A stretch of 64,000 nucleotides of DNA from Neomegalonema perideroedes DSM 15528. Its GTDB lineage: Bacteria > Pseudomonadota > Alphaproteobacteria > Rhodobacterales > Rhodobacteraceae. The stretch lies in NCBI RefSeq assembly GCF_000374145.1, contig NZ_KB893654.1, forward strand, positions 956,995-1,020,994, read 5' to 3'. The notes below the pieces were generated by a model. That model was given only the letters and a program-made list of their open reading frames with translations. It did no database searches and was not told the origin of the DNA. Made by a program: the position numbers and the translations under genes. Below, piece after piece: positions 8,365-17,173 of the stretch (positions within the stretch are counted from its first letter, which is position 1; each line of letters starts with the position of its first letter).

Positions 8365-8916
8365 TCAGCCCCGGAAGCCGCCTTTTCTCAGGAATTCGGC
8401 CTCCTCCGGCGTGGTTTCGCGCCCGAGCAGCGGATTGCGATGCGGAAAACGTCCGAAGCGGCGGATGATCGCGCGATGGCCTTCGGCGTGCTCAAGCCAG
8501 GGCTGGCCGAGCCGCCGGTTCAGCGCCACCGAAACCTCCTGATCCGCGACGTCCTCCGAATGGGCGAAGGGCAGAGCGAAGAAAAGCCGCATCTCCGGCT
8601 CGACGCGGGCCATATGGCCGCGGCTTTCGGCCTCCCGCGCGAAGCCGAGCGCCTGCGGATCCGTCGCGTACATCCGCGCCGAGCCGCGAAAGGCGTTGCG
8701 GGGGAACTGGTCCAGCAGGATCATCAGCGCCAGAGCCCCTTCCGGATCGAAGACCCAGCCGTCGCAGGCGCCCGCCGCCGCTTGCTCATGCAGCGGCAGG
8801 AAGCCTGCGCGAAAGCTCCGGTCGAAGCCGGAGCGCTGAGAGAACCAGTCTCCCGCGCGTCCGGCCTCGCGCCAGAACCCGACGACTTCGGAAGCCGAAG
8901 CGAGGGGCTCGCTCAA
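8365..8916 (-). CDS. DUF924 family protein
   Basis: A 183-residue protein with the DUF924 pattern: VVGFWREAGRAGDWFSQRSGFD near the start, ALALMILLDQFPRNAFRGSARMYATDPQAL in the middle and FFALPFAHSED. The fold is an all-helical TPR-like repeat; some family members have been reported as acyl-CoA or peptide-binding but no role is established. Its start overlaps the antiporter stop (ATGA), so the two are cotranscribed. The link to potassium or proton transport is only contextual. Confidence 0.8.
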   Translation of the reverse strand: MSEPLASASEVVGFWREAGRAGDWFSQRSGFDRSFRAGFLPLHEQAAAGACDGWVFDPEGALALMILLDQFPRNAFRGSARMYATDPQALGFAREAESRGHMARVEPEMRLFFALPFAHSEDVADQEVSVALNRRLGQPWLEHAEGHRAIIRRFGRFPHRNPLLGRETTPEEAEFLRKGGFRG

Positions 8917-10697
8917 TGGCCTTCCTCCTTTTGTCCGGCGTTGCCGAGGATCAGGCCGCGCCCTGCGTAGATGCCGCCGACGACCTCCAGCCCGAAGCGT
9001 TCGGCGTCGCGGGCGCGCACCTCCTCCAGAACCTGCGCGACCTCCTCCGGGGCCTCGCCGAGCCGCAGCAGAGCCTCGCGGCCCATGTTCAGAGCGGATT
9101 CGAAGGTCTCGCGGATCTGATAGGCCACGCCCAGATTGGCCAGCTCCAGCGCATGTTCGCGGTCGAAGGCGCGGGCCAGAACCGGGACCATCGGGAATTC
9201 ATGCCGCGCCAGCTCCGCGATGCGGGTGACGGCGGCGGGATCTCCGGCGGCGGCGACGATCAGGCTGGCTTGTCCGGCGCCCGCCGCATGCAGGATGTCG
9301 AGCCGCGAGCCGTCGCCGTACCAGAGCTTGAAGCCGAAATCTCCGCCGTCGCGGATGGCCTGCGGATTGGTCTCGATGATCGAGAGCGAATGTCCGCGCG
9401 CCAGAAGCGGCTGGCTGACGATCTGGCCGAAGCGTCCGAAGCCGATCATCAGCACGCGCCCCGAGAGCCCCTTCGCCTCCTCGACGCCCTCCATGGAGGG
9501 GCCGGCCTTGGGGGCGTAGCGGGCGTGGAGCATGATCATCAGCGGCGTCAGGGCCATGGAGATGATGATGATCGCGGTCAGATTGGCGTTCCACACCGGG
9601 GTGAGGATGCCGAATTGCGTCGCGGCGGCGTAAAGCACGAAGGCGAACTCGCCGCCCTGAGCCATCAGAACCGCGCGCTCCAGAGATTCCTCGCGATCCG
9701 CCTTGAAGAGCCGGGCCACGCCGTAGATCACCAGCATCTTCAGCAGCATGAAGGCGGGGACGCTGATCGCGATCACGGTCCAGTTCGCCGCGATCACCTT
9801 CAGATCCAGCGCCATGCCCACGCCGAGGAAGAACAGCCCGAGCAGCAAGCCCCGGAAAGGCTCGACGTCGGCCTCAAGCTGATGGCGGAAGGAGGATTCC
9901 GAGAGCAGAACCCCCGCGAGGAAGGCGCCCATCGCCATGGAGAGCCCGCCCTCCTGCATCAGCACCGCCGCGCCCAGCGCCACCAGCAGAGCCGCCGCCG
10001 TCATGATCTCGCGGACGCCGAAGCGCGCCAGAAGCCGCAGGGCCGGATCGAGCAGATAGCGCCCGACCAGCACCAAAGCCGCGATGGCCGCCAGCCCTAT
10101 GGCCACGGAGGTCAGACGATCCGCCAGCGTGACGGCCTCGCCGCCCGGCGCCAGAAAAGCCACCATCGCCAGCAAGGGCACGATGGCCAGATCCTCCAGC
10201 AGCAGAATGGCGATGATGCGCCGCCCCTTGGGCTGGGCCATCTCGCCGCGCTCGGCGAGCATCTGCATGACGATGGCCGTGGAGGTCAGCACGAAGCCGG
10301 TTCCCGCGACGAAGCTCGCCGCGACGGGATAGCCCAGCGCGATTCCCACCCAGATCAGAACCGCGATGGCCAGACCCACCTGCGTCAGTCCGAGGCCGAA
10401 GATCTCGCCGCGCATGGCCCAGAGCCGCGAAGGCTGCATCTCCAGACCTATGGCGAAGAGGAAGAGCACCACGCCCAGCTCCGCGACGTGGATGATCGCC
10501 TGAGGATCATGGAAAAGGCCGAGCCCATAAGGGCCTATGGCCAGACCCGCCGCCAGATAGCCCAGCACCGAGCCGAGTCCGAGGCGTCGGAAAAGCGGGA
10601 CGGCGACCACCGCCGCCGCCAGAAGAACCACGACCGGGAGCAGATCGACGCCATGATGCGCCGCCGCCTCGGCCGTGGCGGAAACCGGGTCAGCCAT
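8913..10697 (-). CDS. Kef-type monovalent cation:proton antiporter (CPA2) with TrkA-N domain
   Basis: A 594-residue inner-membrane antiporter. The first about 390 residues form roughly 12 membrane helices, with the CPA2 pattern YLAAGLAIGPYGLGLF early, LGVVLFLFAIGLEMQPSRLW next and LLLEDLAIVPLLAM in helix 5. A soluble TrkA-N Rossmann domain follows from about residue 410 (GRVLMIGFGRFGQ), which binds NAD(H) and gates transport in Kef proteins. Probable exchange is K+ for H+. KefB and KefC are both possible, so I give no symbol. The gene has its own upstream region (10698-10908) and is followed by the overlapping DUF924 gene. Confidence 0.87.
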   Translation of the reverse strand: MADPVSATAEAAAHHGVDLLPVVVLLAAAVVAVPLFRRLGLGSVLGYLAAGLAIGPYGLGLFHDPQAIIHVAELGVVLFLFAIGLEMQPSRLWAMRGEIFGLGLTQVGLAIAVLIWVGIALGYPVAASFVAGTGFVLTSTAIVMQMLAERGEMAQPKGRRIIAILLLEDLAIVPLLAMVAFLAPGGEAVTLADRLTSVAIGLAAIAALVLVGRYLLDPALRLLARFGVREIMTAAALLVALGAAVLMQEGGLSMAMGAFLAGVLLSESSFRHQLEADVEPFRGLLLGLFFLGVGMALDLKVIAANWTVIAISVPAFMLLKMLVIYGVARLFKADREESLERAVLMAQGGEFAFVLYAAATQFGILTPVWNANLTAIIIISMALTPLMIMLHARYAPKAGPSMEGVEEAKGLSGRVLMIGFGRFGQIVSQPLLARGHSLSIIETNPQAIRDGGDFGFKLWYGDGSRLDILHAAGAGQASLIVAAAGDPAAVTRIAELARHEFPMVPVLARAFDREHALELANLGVAYQIRETFESALNMGREALLRLGEAPEEVAQVLEEVRARDAERFGLEVVGGIYAGRGLILGNAGQKEEGH

Positions 10698-10801
10698 TTT
10701 GCAGCCTTTCTAGATCTTCGCCCGCCTGCGGAGATCCCGCGCGGGCGATTCGGGGCGCTAGAATGGCGAAGGCGACGAAAACCACAAGATCCGCATGACC
10801 A

Positions 10802-10830
10802 AGGCCCGGCGCTTCGCAGAAGCCGGGCCT
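10802..10830 (-). terminator. Terminator-like hairpin after the two-component operon
   Basis: AGGCCCGGC at 10802-10810 pairs with GCCGGGCCT at 10822-10830, and the stem can extend inward through CTTC/GAAG around a GCA loop with a two-base bulge. It lies about 80 bases beyond the response-regulator stop on the minus strand and before the antiporter start. There is no clean T run after it, so rho-independent termination is uncertain. The rest of 10698-10908 shows no gene. Confidence 0.4.
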
Positions 10831-10908
10831 GAGGGCTCAGGCGGAAGACGGCCGGATTCTCCCCGGGCGCGCAGACCGCGGAACTCCGCCTGTGGACCTT
10901 CCGCCCGC

Positions 10909-11613
10909 TCATTCTCCGCCATGCGGGCGGAGATAGAGATAGCCCAAGCCCCGCGCGGTGCGGATGATGCGGGGGTTCTGCGGCTCGCGTTCGATCTTCG
11001 CCCGCAAAGCCGAGACATATTGATCCAGCGCGCGGCTGTTGGGCAGATGATCGCGGCCCCAGGCTTCGTCGAGCAAGGCGTCGCGGTCCACGGGCCGCCC
11101 CTCATGGCGATGCAGAAGCCGCAGCACGGCCAATTCGCGGCGCGTCAGTTCGATCCTGCGGCCCTCCCGGATCGCGACGAAGGCCGCAGGATCCACGCGC
11201 AGATCGTCCATGAGGAAAGCGGCCTCCGCCGGAGGCGCGCAGGCCGCCCGCCGCGCCATGGCCCCGACGCGCGCCCGCAGCTCCGCCGGATCGAAGGGCT
11301 TGGCCATGTAATCGTCGGCGCCGAACTCCAGCCCGAGCGCCTTGTCGAAGGATTCCCCCCGCGCGCTGAGCATCAGGATTTGCGTGAGCGGCGCCGCCTT
11401 GCGGATCTCGCGGCAGAGGCTCAGGCCGTCGCGGCCGGGCATCACCACGTCCAGCACGACCAGCGGGAAGCGCTCTTCGGCGAAGGCGGCCCAAGCCTCC
11501 GCGCCGTCGGCGGCGAGGCGGCAGGAAAAGCCCTCCATCTCCAGTAGATCCCGCAGCCCCTCGCGCAGGGCGGGATCGTCTTCGGCGATGAGGAGGCGCG
11601 GCGCGGCGGTCAT
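10909..11613 (-). CDS. OmpR-family response regulator
   Basis: A 234-residue two-component regulator. The receiver domain (about residues 1-120) has the acidic pocket E11-D12-D13, the phospho-acceptor D55 in LVVLDVVMPG, the conserved Thr/Ser strand MLSARG and Lys in YMAKPFDP. A winged-helix DNA-binding domain (about 130-228) follows, with ELTRRELAVLRLL and RALDQYVSALRAKIE ahead of IIRTARGLGYLY. It overlaps the histidine kinase start by four bases. The CTGAC repeats at 13103-13129, upstream of both this operon and the DUF3047 gene, are the likely target site (inference). Confidence 0.92.
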   Translation of the reverse strand: MTAAPRLLIAEDDPALREGLRDLLEMEGFSCRLAADGAEAWAAFAEERFPLVVLDVVMPGRDGLSLCREIRKAAPLTQILMLSARGESFDKALGLEFGADDYMAKPFDPAELRARVGAMARRAACAPPAEAAFLMDDLRVDPAAFVAIREGRRIELTRRELAVLRLLHRHEGRPVDRDALLDEAWGRDHLPNSRALDQYVSALRAKIEREPQNPRIIRTARGLGYLYLRPHGGE

Positions 11614-13037
11614 GAGGGGCCTCCCGGAAGAGCGGGCAGGCTTAGAGCGAAGCGCGCGCCCTGCGGGGCGATCTCCGCCGAGAACGCGCCGCCCGCCTGA
11701 CGCGCCAGAGCCGCGCAGGCTTTGAGTCCAAGGCCGAAGCCGCCCGCGCCCTCCGGCGGGGGGCTCCGCGCCCCCGCGTCGGAGACCGTCAGACGGATTT
11801 CGCCCGGCGCGCGGCGCGTGGCGATCTCGACCACGGCGCCGGGCGCGTATTTGCGGGCGTTGTCGAGCAGGTTCAGCAAAACGCGCTCGAAGGCGCGGGC
11901 GTCGAAGCGGGCGGGCTCGGGGCTGCGCAGATCAAGGAGCGGCGCGGCGCCGAAGCTCGGGCCGTAGCGCTCCAGCAGGGCGCGGACCAGAGCGTCCGGG
12001 CTGAGGATCTCCAGAGCGGGCGCGGGCGGGGCCTCCGCGGCGAAGGCCGTCAAAGCGCCCTCGACGAGGCGGGAGAGGCGGATCGTCTCCTCCTCGATCA
12101 CCGTCGCGCAGCGCGCGATCTTCTCAGGACGCCCCTCGGCGCGGCGCAGCAGATCGGCGTAGAGGCGCAGATTGGCCAGCGGCGTCCGCAGATCATGCGA
12201 GACCTCGGCCAAGGCGTCGAGCCGGATCCGCGCCGTCCTCAGCTTCAGCCGATGCGCCCGCACGGCGAAGAGCCCCGCCGCCGCCGAGCCCAGCAGCGTC
12301 GGCGCCAGCAGCAGCGCCAGCGCGAGCGGGCTGCGGCGCGGGGCGGGCTCCGCCTCCAGAGCCAGAGCGAAGCCCGCGAAAGGCGCGGGCAGAAGCCCGA
12401 AAGCCCATTCGGCGCCGGACTCCTGCGGGGCCTCCAGATCGGCCAGCCGCGCGGGCGCCGCGAGCCGGGCGGCGGCCTCCGCCAGAGCCTCGGGGCGCAG
12501 CAGCAGGCAGACCACGCCCGGAGGAGCCTCCCGGCAATGCAGCGCCGGAGCGGCGGAGTCGCGCGGCGTGCCGGACCAGACCGAGCCCATGCGCGAAGCC
12601 TCCGCGCGCAGAGACTCCAGACGCGGCGCCGCCTGCCGCATGAGGCGGTCCTCGCCGAAGAGCAAAGCCTCATGTCCGGCGGGAAACAGGGGCTCCAGAG
12701 CGGGGCCGAAGAGCGCCACGGCGGCGAGGACGGGCTCCGTGAGGTAAGCGCGCCGCAGCCCGTCCGAGCCCCCGGCGAGAAAGGCCGCGCCGACGCTCTC
12801 CGCCAGACGCCGCGCCTCCGCCTCCAATCCCGCCGCGACCGCGCCCGCCCGCGCCTGAGCCTCCGTCTGCGCCGCCTGACGCTGGGTTTGAAGCGCGACC
12901 GCGCCTTCGGCCTCGGCGAACCAGAGGCCGAGCAGCGTCAGGGCTCCCGCCGGCAAAGCGACGAGCGCCGCCACGAGGGCCGAAATCCCCCAATCCCGCC
13001 CCCGGTCCCGGCCGGATTCCGCTATGTTCGGCTTCAT
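11610..13037 (-). CDS. Membrane sensor histidine kinase
   Basis: A 475-residue sensor kinase. TM1 is at about residues 17-40 and TM2 at 237-259, enclosing a periplasmic sensor of about 195 residues with no domain I recognise (Cys168 and Cys177 lie in it). The HisKA motif LAEVSHDLRTPLANL puts the phospho-acceptor at H281. The N box is LLDNARKYAPG and the G box GGFGLGLKAC. It is the first gene of the pair and starts 150 bases from the divergent DUF3047 gene. Stimulus unknown. Confidence 0.9.
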   Translation of the reverse strand: MKPNIAESGRDRGRDWGISALVAALVALPAGALTLLGLWFAEAEGAVALQTQRQAAQTEAQARAGAVAAGLEAEARRLAESVGAAFLAGGSDGLRRAYLTEPVLAAVALFGPALEPLFPAGHEALLFGEDRLMRQAAPRLESLRAEASRMGSVWSGTPRDSAAPALHCREAPPGVVCLLLRPEALAEAAARLAAPARLADLEAPQESGAEWAFGLLPAPFAGFALALEAEPAPRRSPLALALLLAPTLLGSAAAGLFAVRAHRLKLRTARIRLDALAEVSHDLRTPLANLRLYADLLRRAEGRPEKIARCATVIEEETIRLSRLVEGALTAFAAEAPPAPALEILSPDALVRALLERYGPSFGAAPLLDLRSPEPARFDARAFERVLLNLLDNARKYAPGAVVEIATRRAPGEIRLTVSDAGARSPPPEGAGGFGLGLKACAALARQAGGAFSAEIAPQGARFALSLPALPGGPS

Positions 13038-13102
13038 GGCGCGAAGCTAGCACGCGGCGACCCCCGCGCGGGCTTCAGACCTTGGTCGCAGACCCCGCCT
13101 TT

Positions 13103-13129
13103 CTGACCGAAACCTGACGCAAGCCTGAC
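13103..13129. promoter_or_regulatory. Three CTGAC direct repeats at 11-bp steps (candidate OmpR-type operator)
   Basis: CTGAC occurs at 13103-13107, 13114-13118 and 13125-13129, each start exactly 11 bases after the previous one. PhoB/OmpR-class regulators bind tandem direct repeats spaced one helical turn (10-11 bp), so this is a natural site for the adjacent regulator. It lies about 58 bases upstream of the DUF3047 start and 66 bases upstream of the kinase start and could control both. Confidence 0.5.
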
Positions 13130-13187
13130 CCAGCGCCGCGCCGCAGGCCCTAGGAGGAGGAAAGGCTTTATTTTGGGAGGATCGGCC

Positions 13188-14372
13188 ATGCCCTGCGCTC
13201 TTCACGGATTCCATCTTTCGCGCCGTTCGGCGCTGCTCGGCCTCGGCGCCGCCGGGCTGGCTTCGGGTTTGGGCGGGCTCGCGAAGCCCGCCGCCGCGCG
13301 GCTCTTCGCCGACGGCGAATTCACGGCGGCGATCCGCGCGGCCTATGAGCGTGCGGGCGGCGCCTCCCTTGGGCGGATCGCGCCTTTTACGATCGTCGGC
13401 TCGACGCGGCCATGGGAGACGAAGCTCCCCGAGGTCAAGGCGGGCCAGCAGGTCACCTTCCTGCTCAGCGGACGCTGGCATCTGCTGCGCGAGCTGGATC
13501 TCTGGTTCGAGCCGGGGGTGGTGTTTCATGCGCGGGCGGCGGGCGGGGCGATGTATAATCCCTCGCTGAATTTCGGAACAATGACCGCCGACCGCGACGG
13601 CCCGCTGGAGCTGGCGCGCTCGGGCGGCGAATGGGCGAATCCCGAAGGCGAGCTTTGGACGCCGATGGACGCCTATCTGGCCGCCGAGGGCCGCATCGAG
13701 GGCGTGGCGATCCTCTGGGACGTCGATCCGCGCGAGGGCCTCGCGCGGATGAAGGCTCAGGGCGACGCGGCGGGGATTTTGGCTCAGGCGCATGAGCGGG
13801 CGGTCTTTCCGCACGCCACGCCGGAAGGCTGGAGCAATCATTTCAATTTCGGCGAGGGCGGGGTCTTCCGCGCGGGCGAGAGCGAGATGAATTGCCGGAC
13901 CCAAAAGCAGGTCGCGATTCTGCGCCGCGACGTGAATCTGGATCTCACCGAGGATCTGCGCCTCGACTGGGATTGGATCGTGGAGGAATTGCCCTCTCTG
14001 GTCGCCGAGGACCAGATTCCGACCCATGATTATCTCTCCATCGCGGTGGAGTACGACGACGGGCAGGATCTGACCTATATGTGGAGCGCCGCCATTCCGC
14101 AGGGTCAGGTGTTTCGTTGCCCTCTGCCGGGCTGGAACATGATCGAGACCCATGTCGTGCAGCGCAGCGGCCGGGAGGATCTCGGGAAATGGCTCTCCGA
14201 GAGCCGCAATCTGGCGCAGGATTACCGTGAGTTCGTCGGAGGTCCGGCGACCAAGGCCCTGCGAGTCTGGCTGCTGGGCGTCTCGGTCTTTCAGCGGCGG
14301 ATCGGCGCCTGCCGCTATCGGGGCGTGAGCATCGGCGGCGCGGCGGAGGATTCGCGGCTGCGGCTGGTCTGA
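13188..14372 (+). CDS. Tat-exported DUF3047 protein
   Basis: A 394-residue exported protein. The N-terminus has a twin-arginine signal (HLSRRSALLGLGAAGLASG). The middle (IVGSTRPWETKLPEVKAGQQV, then LLSGRWHLL) looks like a beta-sandwich carbohydrate- or ligand-binding segment. The C-terminal third carries the DUF3047 pattern: LDWDWIVEELPS, LTYMWSAAIPQGQVF, then WLSESRNLAQDYREFVG. The start at 13188 is preferred over the TTG at 13173 because GGGAGG sits seven bases before it. It is divergent from the two-component pair and faces cobC at its 3' end. Function unknown; it may be a target of that system. Confidence 0.75.
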   Translation: MPCALHGFHLSRRSALLGLGAAGLASGLGGLAKPAAARLFADGEFTAAIRAAYERAGGASLGRIAPFTIVGSTRPWETKLPEVKAGQQVTFLLSGRWHLLRELDLWFEPGVVFHARAAGGAMYNPSLNFGTMTADRDGPLELARSGGEWANPEGELWTPMDAYLAAEGRIEGVAILWDVDPREGLARMKAQGDAAGILAQAHERAVFPHATPEGWSNHFNFGEGGVFRAGESEMNCRTQKQVAILRRDVNLDLTEDLRLDWDWIVEELPSLVAEDQIPTHDYLSIAVEYDDGQDLTYMWSAAIPQGQVFRCPLPGWNMIETHVVQRSGREDLGKWLSESRNLAQDYREFVGGPATKALRVWLLGVSVFQRRIGACRYRGVSIGGAAEDSRLRLV

Positions 14373-14405
14373 CTCCGCGCGTCGCCCCGCGCCGTCGGGG
14401 AGGCG

Positions 14406-15374
14406 TCAGCGGAGCGCCGCGGCGAGGCGGCTCCATTCCTCCTCGTCTCCCGGCAGGCCGAGCCTCAGCCAGCCTTGCGACCATGGAAAGCGCCGCGACC
14501 AGACGCGGCCGCGCGCGAGGCGGTCTTGGGCTTCGGCGGCGTCGCCCGTCTCATAGAGACGAAACAGGGCGGCTCCGCCGAGGAGGCCCCATCCTGCGGC
14601 CTGCGCGATCCCGTCCAGACGCAGGGCCTCGGCGGCGAGCCGCGCGGAGGTCGCCCGGCGCCAGGCGGCGTCCGCCAGAGCCCGCGCGCCGATCTCGACC
14701 GCCGCGCCGCTCACGGGCCAAGGCCCCGACAGGGCGGCGAGCGGCGCCGTCTCCTCCGGATGCCCCAGCGCGAAGCCGAGCCGGACTCCCGCGAGGCCGT
14801 AGAACTTCCCGAAGGAGCGCAGCAGGATCAGGCCCTTCGTTCCGGCATGGGGGCTCAGGGAAAGCTCCGGCGCGGGATCGACGAAGCTCTCGTCCACGAT
14901 CAGCCGCCCCACGCGCGGGAGAAGCGCGAGCAGAGCCTCCGGGGCGTAGGTCCGGCCGTCGGGGTTGTTGGGATGGACCAGAACCGCCAGATCCGCCCCC
15001 GCGAGCCCTTCGAGACCGGCGACCTCCTCCACGCGCCAGTCTTCGGCGCGCAAGCTGGCGGCGTGTTCGTTATAGGTCGGGGCGAGGACCCGCGCGAGGC
15101 CGGGCCGCGCCAGCCTCGGATACAGCTGGATCGCCGCCTGAGCCCCCGCCAAAGCGACGATCCCTGCCTCTGCGGGCGCGCCATAGGCGAGGCGGGCGGC
15201 CTCGGTCAGACGGGCCATGTCGGCGCGGGTGGGCAAATCGGTCCATGCGCGGGCGGGAAGCTCCGGGAGGGGCCAAGGGCGGCGGTTGATCCCCGTCGAG
15301 AGGTCGATCCATTCCCGAGGATCGCCGCCATAGGCCGCCATGGCCGCATCGAGATTTCCGCCGTGATCGCGCAT
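14406..15374 (-). CDS. cobC: Threonine-phosphate decarboxylase CobC
   Basis: A 322-residue PLP-dependent class I/II aminotransferase-fold enzyme that decarboxylates L-threonine phosphate to (R)-1-amino-2-propanol phosphate for the cobalamin nucleotide loop. Features: MRDHGGNLDAAMAAYGG and WIDLSTGINRRPWPLP at the N-terminus, HPNNPDGR, VDESFVDP and the PLP-lysine stretch LRSFGKFYGLAGVRLGF. The start at 15374 follows GAGGAAG and matches CobC N-termini; the longer reading to 15500 is cobD sequence in another frame. It ends the bluE-cobD-cobC unit. Confidence 0.9.
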   Translation of the reverse strand: MRDHGGNLDAAMAAYGGDPREWIDLSTGINRRPWPLPELPARAWTDLPTRADMARLTEAARLAYGAPAEAGIVALAGAQAAIQLYPRLARPGLARVLAPTYNEHAASLRAEDWRVEEVAGLEGLAGADLAVLVHPNNPDGRTYAPEALLALLPRVGRLIVDESFVDPAPELSLSPHAGTKGLILLRSFGKFYGLAGVRLGFALGHPEETAPLAALSGPWPVSGAAVEIGARALADAAWRRATSARLAAEALRLDGIAQAAGWGLLGGAALFRLYETGDAAEAQDRLARGRVWSRRFPWSQGWLRLGLPGDEEEWSRLAAALR

Positions 15375-15382
15375 CTTCTTCC

Positions 15383-16324
15383 TCAAACCAAGGCGACGAG
15401 CGCCAGAACTCCCGCCAGAAGCCCCATGCTCCGGCGCATCAGACTCAGGCCCGCCGCGATCTCCCGGGGCCCCGGATCCGGCGCGCCCGCGTTCACCCAA
15501 GGCTCGTCGGAGAGGCGCCCCTCATAAACGCGCGGACCGGAGAGCCGGACGCCCAAGGCTCCGGCCATGGCGGCTTCGGGCCATCCGGCGTTGGGCGAGC
15601 GATGTTTGCGCGCGTCGCGGAGCATGCAGGCGAAGGCTCGGCGCGGCTTCAGCCCCGCCAGAGCGAAGAGCAGCCCGGTCAGCCGCGCGGGGATCAGGTT
15701 CGCGACGTCGTCGATGCGGGCCGAGGCCCAGCCGAAAGCCTCCAGACGCGGCGTGCGATGGCCGAGCATGGAATCCAGCGTGTTGACCGCCTTATAGCCC
15801 GCGATCCCCGGCAGGCCGAAGAGCGCGCCCCAGAAGATCGGCGCCGTGATCCCGTCGGAAGCGTTCTCCGCGAGGCTCTCCAGAGCCGCCCGCGCGACCC
15901 CCGCCTCGTCGAGCTGCGTCGGATCGCGCCCGACGATCTTCGCCAGCTCGACGCGGGCCGAGGCGAGATCCCCCGCCGTCAGAGGCCGCGCCACGGCGGC
16001 CACATGGTCATGCAGCGAGCGCGTGGCGACGAGCGGCCATGCGAGAAGCCCCGTCAGCAGAACTCCAAGCCAGCCTTTGGGAAAAGCGGCCTGAAGCGCC
16101 AGCGCTGGAAGCGCCGCCGCCGAGATCGCCGCCAGAGCCGCCGCCGTCCCGAGGAGGCGCCGCCGCAAAGGGCTGAGGTCGAGGCGGTTCAGCCGCCGCT
16201 CCAGAGCCCCGATCAGCGCCCCAAGCCAAGTCACCGGATGCCCGAGGCGGCGAAAGAGCCGGTCCGGCCAGCCGATCAGGGCGTCGATGGCCATGGCGAG
16301 GATCATGGCGAGGGCGAAGCTCAT
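15383..16324 (-). CDS. cobD: Adenosylcobinamide-phosphate synthase CobD (CbiB)
   Basis: A 313-residue membrane protein that attaches aminopropanol (or its phosphate) to adenosylcobyric acid. It has several membrane helices and family motifs: AIDALIGWPDRLFRRLGHPVTWLG at the start, TRSLHDHVAAVARPL, VGRDPTQLDEAGVARAALESLAENASDG, GYKAVNTLDSMLGHR, and DDVANLIPARLTGLL. The ATG overlaps the bluE stop (ATGA). cobC follows eight bases after its stop. The reading upstream of 16324 is not part of the gene. Confidence 0.93.
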   Translation of the reverse strand: MSFALAMILAMAIDALIGWPDRLFRRLGHPVTWLGALIGALERRLNRLDLSPLRRRLLGTAAALAAISAAALPALALQAAFPKGWLGVLLTGLLAWPLVATRSLHDHVAAVARPLTAGDLASARVELAKIVGRDPTQLDEAGVARAALESLAENASDGITAPIFWGALFGLPGIAGYKAVNTLDSMLGHRTPRLEAFGWASARIDDVANLIPARLTGLLFALAGLKPRRAFACMLRDARKHRSPNAGWPEAAMAGALGVRLSGPRVYEGRLSDEPWVNAGAPDPGPREIAAGLSLMRRSMGLLAGVLALVALV

Positions 16325-17172
16325 AAGGCGCCTCCGAAGCGGAAGCGCAGAGGCGCGGCGAATCCCGCCGCGCGCAAGAGGTCTTCGGTCCGCGCAGGCG
16401 CCTCGCCGGGCGCGAAGAGCAGCGCCCGCGCCGAACCCGTATGGGCCATGCTCCAGCCGAGCGCCCCCGTCCGGCGCGCGAGATCCGCCGTGGGGTCGCC
16501 CCGAGGCCCGCGCAGGGCGAGGCTCCGGCGGGCGGATTCCGTCGCCAATTCCGCCAGCGCCTTCGCCGAGCCGCAAGCCTCCGGCCAAGCCGCCGCGAGA
16601 TCCGCGGCGTCGGGGAAATTCAGGTCGAAGGGATCGGTGGGCCGGGGCGGCCCGAAATATCCCCCGACCACTTCGAAGGCGGGCGCAGGCGGCAGAATCG
16701 CGAGGCTCCGGCCCTCCCGCGAAGCCCAGAGTCGGCGCTCCGGCGCGGAGAACGTCAGAGGGTCCGTCGCGCCTTCCGAGATCTGGCAGGCGGCGGCGAT
16801 CCGCCCGGCGTCGGAGATTCCCGCCGCCCGCGCCAGAGCGACCCGCGCCGCCGTCGAGGCGCCGCAGCCGCAGCCGGGCGGCATGCCGAGGCTCAGCCGA
16901 AAGCGCCCCTCCACGGGAATCCCGAGCAGATGCAGAAACACCGCCGCCTGATCCGGCGTCAGGACCGGAGGCCCCGCCTGCTCCAGAGCGAAGGCCCCCG
17001 GCGCGCGGCTCGCCCGAGCCTCCAGTTTGGGGCAGGGCAGAGTGATCAGCGCCAGAGGCCCTTCCGGCCCGAGACGCCCTTGCAGAAGCTCTCCGAAATG
17101 CCCCATCACGCGGCGCGAGGCTTCTCCGCGATTCTCGGAGAAACGCGAATCTTCAAGCGCGAAAGAGGACAT
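16321..17172 (-). CDS. bluE: GHMP-type L-threonine kinase (PduX/BluE-like)
   Basis: A 283-residue GHMP-superfamily kinase. The phosphate-binding loop is LGMPPGCGCGASTAARV, and GHFGELLQGRLGPEGPLALITLP at the N-terminus is typical of PduX/BluE. Such enzymes make L-threonine phosphate, the substrate of CobC, which fits its position before cobD and cobC. The start is taken as 17172 (MSSFALEDSR); in-frame ATGs at 17190 and 17196 would lengthen it into the divergent cobF coding sequence. The start codon overlaps the cobF start region head to head, leaving no intergenic space. Confidence 0.83.
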   Translation of the reverse strand: MSSFALEDSRFSENRGEASRRVMGHFGELLQGRLGPEGPLALITLPCPKLEARASRAPGAFALEQAGPPVLTPDQAAVFLHLLGIPVEGRFRLSLGMPPGCGCGASTAARVALARAAGISDAGRIAAACQISEGATDPLTFSAPERRLWASREGRSLAILPPAPAFEVVGGYFGPPRPTDPFDLNFPDAADLAAAWPEACGSAKALAELATESARRSLALRGPRGDPTADLARRTGALGWSMAHTGSARALLFAPGEAPARTEDLLRAAGFAAPLRFRFGGAL

Positions 17173-17173
17173 G

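Noticed and set aside
8916-10832. Open reading frame of 638 codons on the plus strand
   Set aside because: Antisense to the antiporter; the His/Gln/Arg-rich product mirrors membrane-helix codons.
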